A DNA stretch of 64,000 nt. It comes from Agarivorans gilvus. GTDB lineage: Bacteria; Pseudomonadota; Gammaproteobacteria; Enterobacterales; Celerinatantimonadaceae. The notes beneath the pieces were generated by a model that had not been told where the DNA came from, ran no database searches, and saw only the letters and a list, made by a program, of their open reading frames with translations. The translations under genes were made by a program, and so were the position numbers. The stretch spans positions 1,250,001-1,314,000 of the forward strand of contig NZ_CP013021.1 in the NCBI RefSeq assembly GCF_001420915.1, in the 5' to 3' direction. How positions within the stretch are numbered: the first letter of the stretch is position 1; each line of letters begins with the position of its first letter. Shown here piece after piece: positions 8,677 to 16,919 of the stretch.

Positions 8677-10140
8677 GTGTCTTCATTATCTTCTCTACAG
8701 CCACAGGCCTTATGGCAACGCTTCGAAACAATCTGTTCGATTCCCCACCCCTCTAAACATGAACAAGCCATGATTGACTGGTTACTCGCTTTAGCTAACG
8801 AGCACCAACTAGAGCACTTTCAAGATTCGGTAGGTAATGTCATCATCAAAAAGCCCGCCACCCCAGGTATGGAAGATCGCCAAGGAGTGATTCTACAGGC
8901 TCACCTAGACATGGTGCCTCAGGCCAATAATGATACCCAACACGACTTCACTCAAGACCCTATTCGCCCCTACATTGACGGTGACTGGGTCACCGCACAA
9001 GGCACCACACTGGGCGCCGACAACGGCATTGGGCTGGCCTCGATAGTGGCAGTACTCACCAGCAAAGAGCTGGCTCACGGGCCAATTGAGGCACTACTTA
9101 CCATTGACGAAGAAGCAGGCATGACTGGCGCTTTTGGCTTAGAAGCCGGTGTATTAGAAGGTAAACTACTCATCAACACCGACTCAGAGCAAGAAGGTGA
9201 AGTATATATGGGCTGTGCCGGTGGCGGCGATACCTGCATTAGTTTTGCCCTTGAACAACAAGCCAGCACGCCACAACAGGCGGCTATGAAGCTCAGCATC
9301 AAAGGCCTTAAAGGCGGCCACTCGGGCTGTGATATTCACACCGGCCGCGCCAACGCCAACAAATTACTAGTACGTATACTGGCAGCCATGCAACAACAAG
9401 GACTGGAGCCGGTATTAAGTACCATTCAAGGTGGTAGCCTACGCAACGCCATTCCTCGAGAAGCCAGCTGCTGCGTGCTTTACTCAGCCGACAAACAAGC
9501 CGAGTTAAACAACTTGCTAGAGCAACAGATTGCCCAGCTGCAAGACGAATACGGCCTGGTTGAAACCGGCCTTGAAGTGTTGGCGAAAAGCATTGATTGC
9601 CCCAGCCACAGTTTAAGCCCAGCCCTATCTCAACAAATAATCGCCAGCTTAAACGCCTGCAACAATGGCGTAGTAAGCATGAGCCAAACGGTGCCAGGCG
9701 TGGTAGAAACCTCCTTAAATATTGGGGTAATTAGCCAAAGCGCAGAGAGCATTGATATTAAAATCTTGGTGCGCTCGCTGATTGATTCAAGCCGCTTACA
9801 AGTTGAAGCCAGCTTAGCCTCATTATTTAGCCTGTGTAATGCCAAGGTTAGCCATAGCGGTGCTTACCCCGGTTGGAAGCCTGACAATAACTCCACCATG
9901 AAGAGTGTGGTTCAACAAAGCTACCAACAGCTGTTTGGCCAATGCCCAGAAGTGATGGTAATACATGCGGGTTTAGAGTGTGGGCTATTTAAAAGTGCTT
10001 ACCCAGACTGGGACATGGCCTCGTTTGGCCCCACCATTAAATTCCCCCACAGCCCCGACGAAAAAGTAGAAATTGCCGCGGTTGAAAAATACTGGCAACT
10101 ACTGCTAAGCGTATTGCAAAACATCCCCGCAAAGGCTTAG
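8677..10140 (+). CDS. pepD: aminoacyl-histidine dipeptidase (peptidase D, M20C family)
   Basis: A 487-residue cytosolic zinc dipeptidase of the M20C family, which cleaves Xaa-His and many other unblocked dipeptides. The metal-site motifs are in order: QAHLDMVPQ (about residues 86-94), LGADNGIG (about 112-119), TIDEEAGMTGA (about 144-154), and HAGLECGLF near residue 430 for the C-terminal ligand. Length matches E. coli PepD (485). Translation starts at GTG (8677) with AAGGTGAT just upstream; the first residues (SSLSSLQPQALW) match the family start. The gene is convergent with dinB, with 7 bp between the stop codons and no clear terminator between them. Confidence 0.95.
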   Translation: MSSLSSLQPQALWQRFETICSIPHPSKHEQAMIDWLLALANEHQLEHFQDSVGNVIIKKPATPGMEDRQGVILQAHLDMVPQANNDTQHDFTQDPIRPYIDGDWVTAQGTTLGADNGIGLASIVAVLTSKELAHGPIEALLTIDEEAGMTGAFGLEAGVLEGKLLINTDSEQEGEVYMGCAGGGDTCISFALEQQASTPQQAAMKLSIKGLKGGHSGCDIHTGRANANKLLVRILAAMQQQGLEPVLSTIQGGSLRNAIPREASCCVLYSADKQAELNNLLEQQIAQLQDEYGLVETGLEVLAKSIDCPSHSLSPALSQQIIASLNACNNGVVSMSQTVPGVVETSLNIGVISQSAESIDIKILVRSLIDSSRLQVEASLASLFSLCNAKVSHSGAYPGWKPDNNSTMKSVVQQSYQQLFGQCPEVMVIHAGLECGLFKSAYPDWDMASFGPTIKFPHSPDEKVEIAAVEKYWQLLLSVLQNIPAKA

Positions 10141-10147
10141 TTAAGTA

Positions 10148-11230
10148 CTAAAGCTCAAACGGCAAAGCCAGTTGTGCAGACTGGTTTTGCTGCGGATGAG
10201 CCAAACCAATATGAACCCCAATGAGACGCACCGCCTTACCCTTGCCTCTTGCGAGGGCCTCGTCTAACAAACTCAACAATAGGGTTTCGTCTATCGCTTG
10301 GCATTGCTGCTCTTTAGTGGTTTGGCGAAAATCGGCAAACTTTACCTTCACGCCTAACTTGTTGATATTCGCCTCTTGTAAGTGTCGTTCACTGCGCCGC
10401 CGCAGCTCGGGCAATAAACCCATTAGCCGCTCGGCCAATAAGCTGGGGTCACCCTCATCTTGAGCAAAGGTGCGCTCTACCGCCACCGATTTACGCTGCC
10501 GTTCACTCGATACTTCACGCTCATCAATGCCTTGGCAACGCAGCCACAGCATATCGCCAAATTTACCAAAACGATGCTTTAACTCTGCCCGCTCGGCGCG
10601 GCGCACGTCGGCTCCGGTGTACAGCCCTTGCTGATGTAACTTCTCAATACTGACTTTACCCACACCAGAGATCTTTTCTAAGGCCAATTGTTCGATAAAC
10701 TCGCTCACCTGCTCTGGGCAAATGACGAATAAACCATTGGGCTTGTTAATATCGGAGGCAATCTTGGCGAGAAACTTCACCGGCGCCACACCTGCTGAGG
10801 CTGTTAAGCCGGTTTCATTAAAAATATCTTGGCGGATCTGCTGAGCAATCAAAGTGGCCGAACCTTGGCATAATTCACTATTGCTCACGTCGAGGTAGGC
10901 TTCATCTAAAGACAGCGGCTCAACCGCTTCTGCATACCGATGAAAAATGGCTTGAATCTGCTGGCTCACTTGCTGATACACCGCCATACGCGGTGCTACC
11001 AGCTGTAAATGCGGGCAAAGTTGTAAGGCCTTATGCGTAGGCATGGCCGAGCGAATGCCGTATTCCCTTGCCAAATAATTGCAAGTAGTTAGCACGCCTC
11101 GGCCCCCGCGCATGCCTCCCACCGCTAAGGGAACATCGGCCAAGTGTGGCTGGTCACGCATTTCTACGGCAGCATAAAAACAGTCCATATCAACATGGAT
11201 AATTTTTCGCGGGTGAACTGCCGATGCCAT
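10148..11230 (-). CDS. dinB: DNA polymerase IV (Y-family translesion polymerase)
   Basis: A 360-residue Y-family polymerase. Catalytic acidic residues are visible in HVDMDCFYAAVE (residues 13-24) and in SLDEAYLDV (around 105-113). Helix-hairpin-helix residues lie near EKISGVGKVSIEKL, and the little-finger domain follows. The C-terminus ends in QLALPFEL, which fits the beta-clamp-binding motif used to recruit the polymerase to stalled forks. It performs error-prone bypass synthesis during the SOS response. A consensus LexA box lies 15 bp upstream of the ATG, so SOS control is expected. The family usually begins with an Arg-Lys-Ile-Ile-His-like stretch; here about seven extra residues precede it. 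Confidence 0.96.
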   Translation of the reverse strand: MASAVHPRKIIHVDMDCFYAAVEMRDQPHLADVPLAVGGMRGGRGVLTTCNYLAREYGIRSAMPTHKALQLCPHLQLVAPRMAVYQQVSQQIQAIFHRYAEAVEPLSLDEAYLDVSNSELCQGSATLIAQQIRQDIFNETGLTASAGVAPVKFLAKIASDINKPNGLFVICPEQVSEFIEQLALEKISGVGKVSIEKLHQQGLYTGADVRRAERAELKHRFGKFGDMLWLRCQGIDEREVSSERQRKSVAVERTFAQDEGDPSLLAERLMGLLPELRRRSERHLQEANINKLGVKVKFADFRQTTKEQQCQAIDETLLLSLLDEALARGKGKAVRLIGVHIGLAHPQQNQSAQLALPFEL

Positions 11231-11244
11231 GAAAAAACGCCTAA

Positions 11245-11264
11245 TACTGTATTTTTATACAGTA
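11245..11264 (-). promoter_or_regulatory. LexA (SOS) box of dinB
   Basis: TACTGTATTTTTATACAGTA is a full CTGT-N8-ACAG LexA operator with matching outer bases. It lies immediately upstream of dinB (start 11230), where binding would block its promoter. Confidence 0.92.
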
Positions 11265-11407
11265 TAACTATCAATACAATAAATGCCAGCAGAATAAATG
11301 CCACGCTTTAGCCCTACTCATCTAAGCTTAATTTTGCATTTGCTATGGTGTCATTATCACTGCTTCAGTAGTATTAAAATACTCTGCAAAACAAAGGAAT
11401 TTAGCTA

Positions 11408-13282
11408 GTGAATCAGCCGCGTGTTAGCCAACTAAGTATTTATCCCATCAAATCCACCGCAGGGATCCACCTTAACCGTGTATTTGTTGAAGAGTACGGT
11501 TTAGCCTTTGATCGACGTTTTGTGGTCGCCGATTTGAGCGGCAAGCAAATCACTGCCAGAACCCACCCGAAACTGGCCCAAGTTCACAGTGCGCTAACCG
11601 CCAGAGGTTTGCAATTACGCGCCCCAGAAATGGCCAGTTTAAACATCATTTACGCCGATTTTTCTGATGATTACCGTTCGGTTAATATTTGGAAGGACGG
11701 GGTGCAAGGCCAGCACTGCCATGATGACTACGATACATGGTTTAGCCACTATCTTGGTGAACCCTGCCAATTGCTGTTTTTTGGCGAACAGTCTTCACGC
11801 TTGGTAAAACAGCGCGATACCCAGGTGGCCTTTGCCGATGGCTATCCCTTGTTGCTGATCTCAGAAGCCTCTTTGGAAGATCTCAACCTACGCTCAACAC
11901 TTACTCACAGCATGACGCAATTTCGCCCCAACTTAGTGGTGAAAAATACCGAAGCCTTTGCCGAAGACGGCTGGAAGCGATTCCGCATTGGCGATGTAGA
12001 GTTTGAAGTACAAAACGGCTGTTCTCGCTGCATCTTCACCACCCTAGACCAAAGCAGCGGCGAGTTTCCCCCCACTAAAGAACCTTTAACAACCTTGGCG
12101 GAATATCGCAAAGGTGACGATGGCAATGTTTACTTCGGACAAAATGTGGTGGCCTTAAACAGCGGCACGATTAGCATTTATGACCCGGTGGAAGTACTGG
12201 AAACTAAAACACCCGAGCACTACCCAGAAAACATTAGTAAACGTAAACAAGCCGAGCCCACCAAATCTAGCTGGCAACAAGGCGAAACCATAAATTTACA
12301 ATGCATTGCCAAAAAAGCCGAAACCCACGATTTAACCACCTATATTTTTGCCGCGCCACCGCATCGCCAGTGCGACTATCAAGCGGGGCAATACTTGGCT
12401 TTTGATTTTGAAATAGACGGCAAACCTGAGCACCGCAACTACACTCTGTCCAGTTCGCCCAGCCGCCCAGAGCGCTTGGCCATCACTGTGAAAAGCTTAG
12501 AACAAGGCTTGGTCTCTAATTGGCTACATCAGCACTTTACGCCGGGCATGAGTTTAGCGGTGCGCGCCCCCAGCGGCGATTTTCACCTACAACGCACCAA
12601 CAACCAAAAACTGCTGCTACTCTCTGCGGGCAGTGGCATTACGCCAATACTGTCGATGCTGCGTTACTTAAGTGATATGAACATAGCGAAAGACATTGTG
12701 TTTTTACATAGTGCTCGCCGCGAGCAAGACTTAATGGCTCAAGCAGAAATCGCGCTACTCGCCAGTAGTTTCAAACACTGCCAAGTGCATTACACCCTCA
12801 CCCAAGAGGCAACTAACTCTTGGCAGGGTTATCAAGGCCGGCTTAATCGTGGCATGTTAATGGATATTGCCGATTTAGAAGAGCGCAGCGTATTCATTTG
12901 TGGGCCTCAAGGTTTTATGCAAAGCGCCAAAGAACAACTACTGGCCTTAGGTGTGCACCAAGATGAGATTTTCGAAGAAAGCTTTGGCCACGCGGTAGAG
13001 CCCGTTAGCCAGTCTAAACCGGTTAATATTTTGTTTGATAGCTGGGATACCTATGTGCAGGGTAATAACCAACAAAATATACTAGAACAAGCTGAACAAG
13101 CAGGCCTACAATTACCCTACTCCTGCCGTGGTGGTTTTTGTGGCACTTGCAAAGTTAAACTGCAAAGTGGTGAGGTTAAGCAACTAGAAGACAGCGGCCT
13201 TAGCGATGCAGAGAAACAACAAGGCTACATTCTTAGCTGCAGTTGTATACCCGAGAATGATCTATGTATCACCCATGATTAA
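11408..13282 (+). CDS. fusion of MOSC domain (YcbX-like), NAD(P)H/FAD reductase and 2Fe-2S ferredoxin
   Basis: A 624-residue three-part protein. Residues 1-265 are a beta-barrel plus MOSC domain like YcbX, with the probable molybdenum-cofactor ligand in NGCSRC (Cys205/Cys208). Residues 295-530 are a ferredoxin-NADP reductase-type module: FAD site RNYTLSSSP (343-351), nucleotide site LLLSAGSGITPILSML and the CGPQGFM motif. Residues 535-624 are a plant-type ferredoxin with cluster ligands Cys573, Cys578, Cys581 and probably Cys611. E. coli YcbX has only the MOSC and ferredoxin parts and reduces N-hydroxylated compounds; this fusion also carries its own electron-input module, so it may be a self-sufficient reductase. 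That function is inferred. The start is GTG with AAAGGAA upstream; gloA follows 46 bp later. Confidence 0.85.
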   Translation: MNQPRVSQLSIYPIKSTAGIHLNRVFVEEYGLAFDRRFVVADLSGKQITARTHPKLAQVHSALTARGLQLRAPEMASLNIIYADFSDDYRSVNIWKDGVQGQHCHDDYDTWFSHYLGEPCQLLFFGEQSSRLVKQRDTQVAFADGYPLLLISEASLEDLNLRSTLTHSMTQFRPNLVVKNTEAFAEDGWKRFRIGDVEFEVQNGCSRCIFTTLDQSSGEFPPTKEPLTTLAEYRKGDDGNVYFGQNVVALNSGTISIYDPVEVLETKTPEHYPENISKRKQAEPTKSSWQQGETINLQCIAKKAETHDLTTYIFAAPPHRQCDYQAGQYLAFDFEIDGKPEHRNYTLSSSPSRPERLAITVKSLEQGLVSNWLHQHFTPGMSLAVRAPSGDFHLQRTNNQKLLLLSAGSGITPILSMLRYLSDMNIAKDIVFLHSARREQDLMAQAEIALLASSFKHCQVHYTLTQEATNSWQGYQGRLNRGMLMDIADLEERSVFICGPQGFMQSAKEQLLALGVHQDEIFEESFGHAVEPVSQSKPVNILFDSWDTYVQGNNQQNILEQAEQAGLQLPYSCRGGFCGTCKVKLQSGEVKQLEDSGLSDAEKQQGYILSCSCIPENDLCITHD

Positions 13283-13328
13283 ACTCATTCAATTCACCCT
13301 TACTTTAACCAATAGATAGGAAGACCCC

Positions 13329-13784
13329 ATGAAGTTTCTTCACACTATGGTCCGCGTACGAGACCTTGACGAATCTATGCATTTTTATTGTGATCTGCTA
13401 GGCATGAGCGAAGTTCGTCGCTACGACAGCGAACAAGGCCGCTTTTCATTGATTTACTTGGCCGCCGACGAAGACATAGAACGGGTTAAAGCCGAACAAG
13501 CACCTTGTTTAGAGTTAACCTACAACTGGCCAGATGAAGACGGTAATCAAGAACAATATACTGGCGGGCGTAACTTCGGTCATATTGCGGTTTCAGTGGA
13601 AGACATCTACGCGCTGTGTGACAAACTTCAACAAGCAGGCGTTACTATTAATCGTCCTCCGCGTGACGGCCATATGGCCTTTGTAGTATCACCCGACGGC
13701 ATTTCGGTAGAGCTACTACAACAAGGCGAATCCCTAGCTCCACAAGAGCCTTGGGCCTCTATGCCAAGTACCGGCAGCTGGTAA
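13329..13784 (+). CDS. gloA: lactoylglutathione lyase (glyoxalase I)
   Basis: A 151-residue vicinal-oxygen-chelate fold protein. The four expected metal ligands align with E. coli GloA: His5, Glu62 (in LELTYNW), His85 (in FGHIAV) and Glu128 (in SVELL). It converts the methylglyoxal-glutathione hemithioacetal to S-lactoylglutathione, a cytoplasmic detoxification step; glutathione would come from gshA in this window. It is about 16 residues longer than E. coli GloA, mostly at the C-terminus (PQEPWASMPSTGSW). AGGAAG lies upstream of the ATG, and a strong terminator follows. It could be cotranscribed with the fusion gene before it. Confidence 0.92.
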   Translation: MKFLHTMVRVRDLDESMHFYCDLLGMSEVRRYDSEQGRFSLIYLAADEDIERVKAEQAPCLELTYNWPDEDGNQEQYTGGRNFGHIAVSVEDIYALCDKLQQAGVTINRPPRDGHMAFVVSPDGISVELLQQGESLAPQEPWASMPSTGSW

Positions 13785-13808
13785 CTCTAATCGCTAACGA
13801 CAAGTGTA

Positions 13809-13850
13809 AATAGGGCGATACAGTTAGTTTCAACTGTTCGCCCTATTTTT
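13809..13850 (+). terminator. terminator of gloA
   Basis: A long hairpin with outer arms AATAGGGCGA (13809-13818) and TCGCCCTATT (13838-13847), and inner pairing ACAGTT/AACTGT, runs into a T run on the plus strand. It lies 25 bp past the gloA stop. Confidence 0.85.
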
Positions 13851-13893
13851 GTTCTTCAAACAGTTAAACCAAGCTAGAAAAAATCAACTAAAG

Positions 13894-13906
13894 TGTCCAC
13901 TTCCCC
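13894..13906 (+). repeat. left terminal inverted repeat of the IS3-family element
   Basis: TGTCCACTTCCCC, exactly complementary to 15073-15085. Confidence 0.9.
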
Positions 13907-13962
13907 TAAAATGACACAAATTTAAATGGAGTTTTCTACACTCATTAACGTAGGAGAACGCC

Positions 13963-14232
13963 ATGAAAAAATCACGCTTTACCGAAACGCAGATCGTCAA
14001 CATTCTCAAAGAAGCTGACGCGGGGATGAAGGTCGAAGATATCTGTCGTAAACACGGAATGAGTAACGCCACGTACTATAAGTGGAAATCTAAGTACGGT
14101 GGCATGGATGCTTCTGAACTCAAGCGAGTCAAAGAGTTGGAAGAGGAAAATTCGAAGCTGAAAAAGTTATTTGCCGAAGTCAGTTTGGAAAACCATGCGA
14201 TGAAGGAACTCTTCGCAAAAAAGGGCTGGTGA
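13963..14232 (+). CDS. IS3-family transposase OrfA
   Basis: 89 residues. The N-terminal helix-turn-helix (KSRFTETQIVNILKEA ... CRKHGMSNATYYKWKSKYGG) binds the element ends. It is followed by a leucine/charged heptad region (LKRVKELEEENSKLKKLFAEV) for dimerisation. The frame ends at TGA 14230-14232. The A6G heptamer at 14217-14223 reads A AAA AAG in the OrfA frame, the classical -1 slippery site that would make the OrfAB transposase. An AGGAG site lies before the ATG. Confidence 0.93.
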   Translation: MKKSRFTETQIVNILKEADAGMKVEDICRKHGMSNATYYKWKSKYGGMDASELKRVKELEEENSKLKKLFAEVSLENHAMKELFAKKGW

Positions 14233-15071
14233 CAGCAGAAAAACGGAGCTGTGCCCAATTATTGGTCGGTGCCGGCTTGAGCATTCTGAAAGCCTGTACC
14301 TTGGCTGACATCAGCCGTTCAAGTTATTACCGGCCATTAGTCGATTGGCGTCAAAGGGATGCTGCTGTCATTGATGCGTTGAATTCTGAGCTTAAGAAGT
14401 CCCCCAGAGCGGGCTTTTGGAAGTGCTTTGGCCGACTGCGTTACAAAGGGTATCCATTCAATCATAAGCGCGTTTATCGCGTGTATTGCCAAATGGGACT
14501 CAACCTTAAACGGCGGGTTAAACGAGTATTACCGAAGCGAATTGCGCAACCATTACAGGTTGAAGCGAAAGCCAACTATCAATGGGCCTTAGATTTTATG
14601 CATGACGGACTTTATTGCGGGAAACGCTTCCGCACACTTAATGTAGTAGATGAAGGTACGCGGGAATGCCTTGCCATTGAGGTAGATAGTTCATTGCCAG
14701 CAGAGCGCGTTGTACGCGTACTTGAGCAAATTAAAGCTGAGCGTAGTCTACCGGTTCAATTACGAGTCGATAACGGGCCTGAGCTTATCTCGGCAAGGCT
14801 GACAGATTGGTGTGAACAGCACCATATTCAACTGGTTTATATCCAGCCAGGTAAGCCTCAGCAAAACGGATTTGTGGAACGTTTCAATGGCTCGTTCCGT
14901 CGAGAATTTTTGGATGCGTATTTATTTGAATCGCTAGAACAAGTCCGAGAAATGGCTTGGTTCTGGCGTTTGGATTACAACGAAGAACGAACCCATGAAA
15001 GTCTCGGTAATTTGCCACCGGCTGCTTACCGAGCAAAACTGGAAAACTCTACTTTAGAACTGTCTCATTAA
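14229..15071 (+). CDS. IS3-family transposase OrfB (DDE integrase)
   Basis: 280 residues, in the -1 frame relative to OrfA and overlapping it by 4 bp. A GTG at 14229 could start independent translation, but the productive enzyme is expected to be the frameshift fusion. The catalytic DDE triad is visible: Asp in ALDFMHDG, Asp in RVDNGPEL, Glu in NGFVERFNGSFR. The HTH_21-like segment precedes the retroviral-integrase core. The frame is undamaged, so the copy may be active. Confidence 0.94.
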   Translation: MTAEKRSCAQLLVGAGLSILKACTLADISRSSYYRPLVDWRQRDAAVIDALNSELKKSPRAGFWKCFGRLRYKGYPFNHKRVYRVYCQMGLNLKRRVKRVLPKRIAQPLQVEAKANYQWALDFMHDGLYCGKRFRTLNVVDEGTRECLAIEVDSSLPAERVVRVLEQIKAERSLPVQLRVDNGPELISARLTDWCEQHHIQLVYIQPGKPQQNGFVERFNGSFRREFLDAYLFESLEQVREMAWFWRLDYNEERTHESLGNLPPAAYRAKLENSTLELSH

Positions 15072-15072
15072 T

Positions 15073-15085
15073 GGGGAAGTGGACA
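15073..15085 (-). repeat. right terminal inverted repeat of the IS3-family element
   Basis: GGGGAAGTGGACA, the exact complement of the left end. Confidence 0.9.
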
Positions 15086-15516
15086 GCACCAATTGTGGCT
15101 CTAATGGGTATGCTCTTAGGATTAGCCCCTTCTAGACGATCGACTTTAATACCGAAATGTTCAGGAGCAACACGTTTACGATGAAATAAATATCACAGCT
15201 TTACAACAATAGTGGTGAGCTATTTTTGGTATGAAACTGCGACTCGCTCAACAAGCTTTCATCTTTTAGCGGTATACATTTCATGCACCTTAACCATAAG
15301 GGCATTCTTTTCGAGAAAAAACAACAATCACAGGTAGTTAGCTCAAGGGAATCTGTAAGTATTTTAAATTGGATTACCCACAATAACAGCTACCTAAAGG
15401 CTTATTATCCGTCATGCTTATTCCTAGCTCTTAAAAATAATCAGTCCCACAAGGCTTTATTCGCCGTATCTTTGGGAGTGAGCCCAAGCCAGCATCATAA
15501 TTCATTAGCCAAATAG
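15086..15516. other. 431-bp AT-rich region right of the IS, no clear gene
   Basis: A plus-strand frame (15283-15516, 77 codons) exists, but it resembles nothing known to me and lacks a good ribosome site. A short minus-strand open stretch next to the IS has no start codon and may be a remnant cut by the insertion. I cannot assign function. Confidence 0.4.
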
Positions 15517-16491
15517 CTAAATGTTACGCTGTTCTAACCAAGCTAAAATTGTCGGTATAAATTCCACGGCAAAAGCATCTTGCTCTAACCACATGAGTTT
15601 AATCCATTGCAGAGCCCCAATAGTTTGACCGCTAAATGAATCTGCCTTTAGCATTGCATGACTAGCATTAGCTATTAGCATTGTAGTGACAAAACTATTG
15701 CTATTCTCTTTCCAAGAGGCAAACTCTTGCTTTGCATTTACATTGAGATCTTTATCACCCCATAGATATAAACTAGGCACTTTAATCTCTGAATAATCTT
15801 GTTTTGCATCCGATTTAAAGTTGTTTAAGACAAACTGAAAACGCTCTTTGGTCATAGCGTTCTTTCCAGCAAACTTTACATATTCACTATACGATGGAGC
15901 CTGTAGCAAAAATGAAATTTCTCTGGTGTAGTCAGCTAAAGCAGCGCTGATTTGCTTGTTATTTTTACCCGCCAATTGACTGTGAATTTTTGTGTAATAC
16001 CGGCCCTGCTCAACCCAATTAGTAGCGAAGCCAATACCAATAACAAAACCCATTTTTGAGTTTTGATTTGATATGGCAGGTAAGACCCAGCCAGCTTGGC
16101 TAAAACCGATAAGCCCCGTAGTTTGAGCTGTAAAATTATATCTATGTTGAACAAAGTCTATTGCAGCTAAGACCTCAGATTGTCGATCAAACATGGTCTG
16201 CTCAAGCCAATCTCCTGAAGACCCCCCTACATTTGGCTTATCCCAGCTAAACACAGCATAGCCATTTTGTCTTAGTGGCTCCCAAATAAGATTGTAATAG
16301 CCTCCTGCATCATAGGTCATCGCCCCATCACCATGAACAAAAAGTAAAATCGCTTTAGCTGGTTTGCCATTGGTGCTTGCAAGGTAATGCCCAGATAAAC
16401 GAGTATTTTTGTGCTTAAAGGTTACTTCTTCAGCGAAGCAATAGGTGAATGAAGATATGGCAAAAAATAATGACGCAATCAACCTAATCAT
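15517..16491 (-). CDS. secreted or periplasmic alpha/beta hydrolase
   Basis: 324 residues with an N-terminal signal peptide (hydrophobic residues 3-18, likely cut after CFA at about 20). The alpha/beta-hydrolase landmarks are an HGDG oxyanion region (53-56), nucleophile Ser131 in GFSQAG, an acidic residue in WGDKDLNV and a His in NASHAML near the C-terminus. It belongs to the serine-aminopeptidase or dienelactone-hydrolase-like esterases; the substrate is unknown. The DNA is clearly AT-richer than the core genes (60 bases at 15841 are about 42% G+C, against about 63% in the next gene), and it neighbours an IS, so lateral acquisition is plausible. Confidence 0.75.
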   Translation of the reverse strand: MIRLIASLFFAISSFTYCFAEEVTFKHKNTRLSGHYLASTNGKPAKAILLFVHGDGAMTYDAGGYYNLIWEPLRQNGYAVFSWDKPNVGGSSGDWLEQTMFDRQSEVLAAIDFVQHRYNFTAQTTGLIGFSQAGWVLPAISNQNSKMGFVIGIGFATNWVEQGRYYTKIHSQLAGKNNKQISAALADYTREISFLLQAPSYSEYVKFAGKNAMTKERFQFVLNNFKSDAKQDYSEIKVPSLYLWGDKDLNVNAKQEFASWKENSNSFVTTMLIANASHAMLKADSFSGQTIGALQWIKLMWLEQDAFAVEFIPTILAWLEQRNI

Positions 16492-16919
16492 CTCGCCTCC
16501 ATCAAGTGATATCCACTAAAGAGAATTAAAATAGCCTACCTAAACTAAATCACTAAACAATGACAATTACAATTACACTAGGCTGCCGCTACTAAAACAA
16601 AACCAACATTAACATCTTTTAGTCATAACAAAGCTAAGACAAGACTAAAAAATAACTTAAAAACAACAACATTGGCTACTAAACAAGGCTTAACGAAACT
16701 TTAACCTAACGCTAAATAAGACAAAGCCGTGTAATTGTGGAATAACGCAGCCCTCTTTAATAATGATGAGATTGAGGGGAATAACACTACCCAAGAGATT
16801 ACGATACCGGATAAGAGAATGCTTATCCGAGCCGACGGCTGCCAGAGAATAACACGAGGAATTTAATGTAGCTGGGCAGATATTGATTGCTCGACAAACC
16901 AGGCCGATCTCAGGTTAGA
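16492..16919. other. 428-bp AT-rich intergenic region with a perfect hairpin
   Basis: No coding frame was recognised. It contains a perfect inverted repeat CGGATAAG (16808-16815) / CTTATCCG (16822-16829) and three occurrences of GAATAAC (near 16740, 16777 and 16854). The base composition shifts sharply at its right end, where the GC-rich patatin gene begins. Confidence 0.45.

Larger units (their letters stand above)
13894..15085 (+). mobile_element. IS3-family insertion sequence, complete
   Basis: A 1192-bp element bounded by perfect 13-bp terminal inverted repeats (TGTCCACTTCCCC and its complement). It carries two overlapping ORFs of IS3-family type: an OrfA with a helix-turn-helix and leucine-rich coiled coil, and an OrfB with the DDE integrase core. 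An A6G slippery run at 14217-14223 places OrfB in the -1 frame, as expected for programmed frameshifting. The OrfA sequence resembles the IS407-like group. No direct target duplication is visible: the left flank ends in AAAG and the right begins GCAC. It follows the gloA terminator closely and seems not to break a recognisable gene. Confidence 0.9.

Noticed and set aside
14217..14232. Frameshift damage in the transposase like that in the four broken genes
   Set aside because: The A6G run gives the programmed -1 shift expected for IS3-family OrfA/OrfB; the overlap is normal for the family.
15283..15516. 77-codon plus-strand frame
   Set aside because: No ribosome site, no known family, atypical composition; regarded as chance or remnant DNA in the accessory region.
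16492..16919. Integron attC site
   Set aside because: The hairpin lacks the paired R/L core boxes, and no integrase gene or cassette pattern is present.
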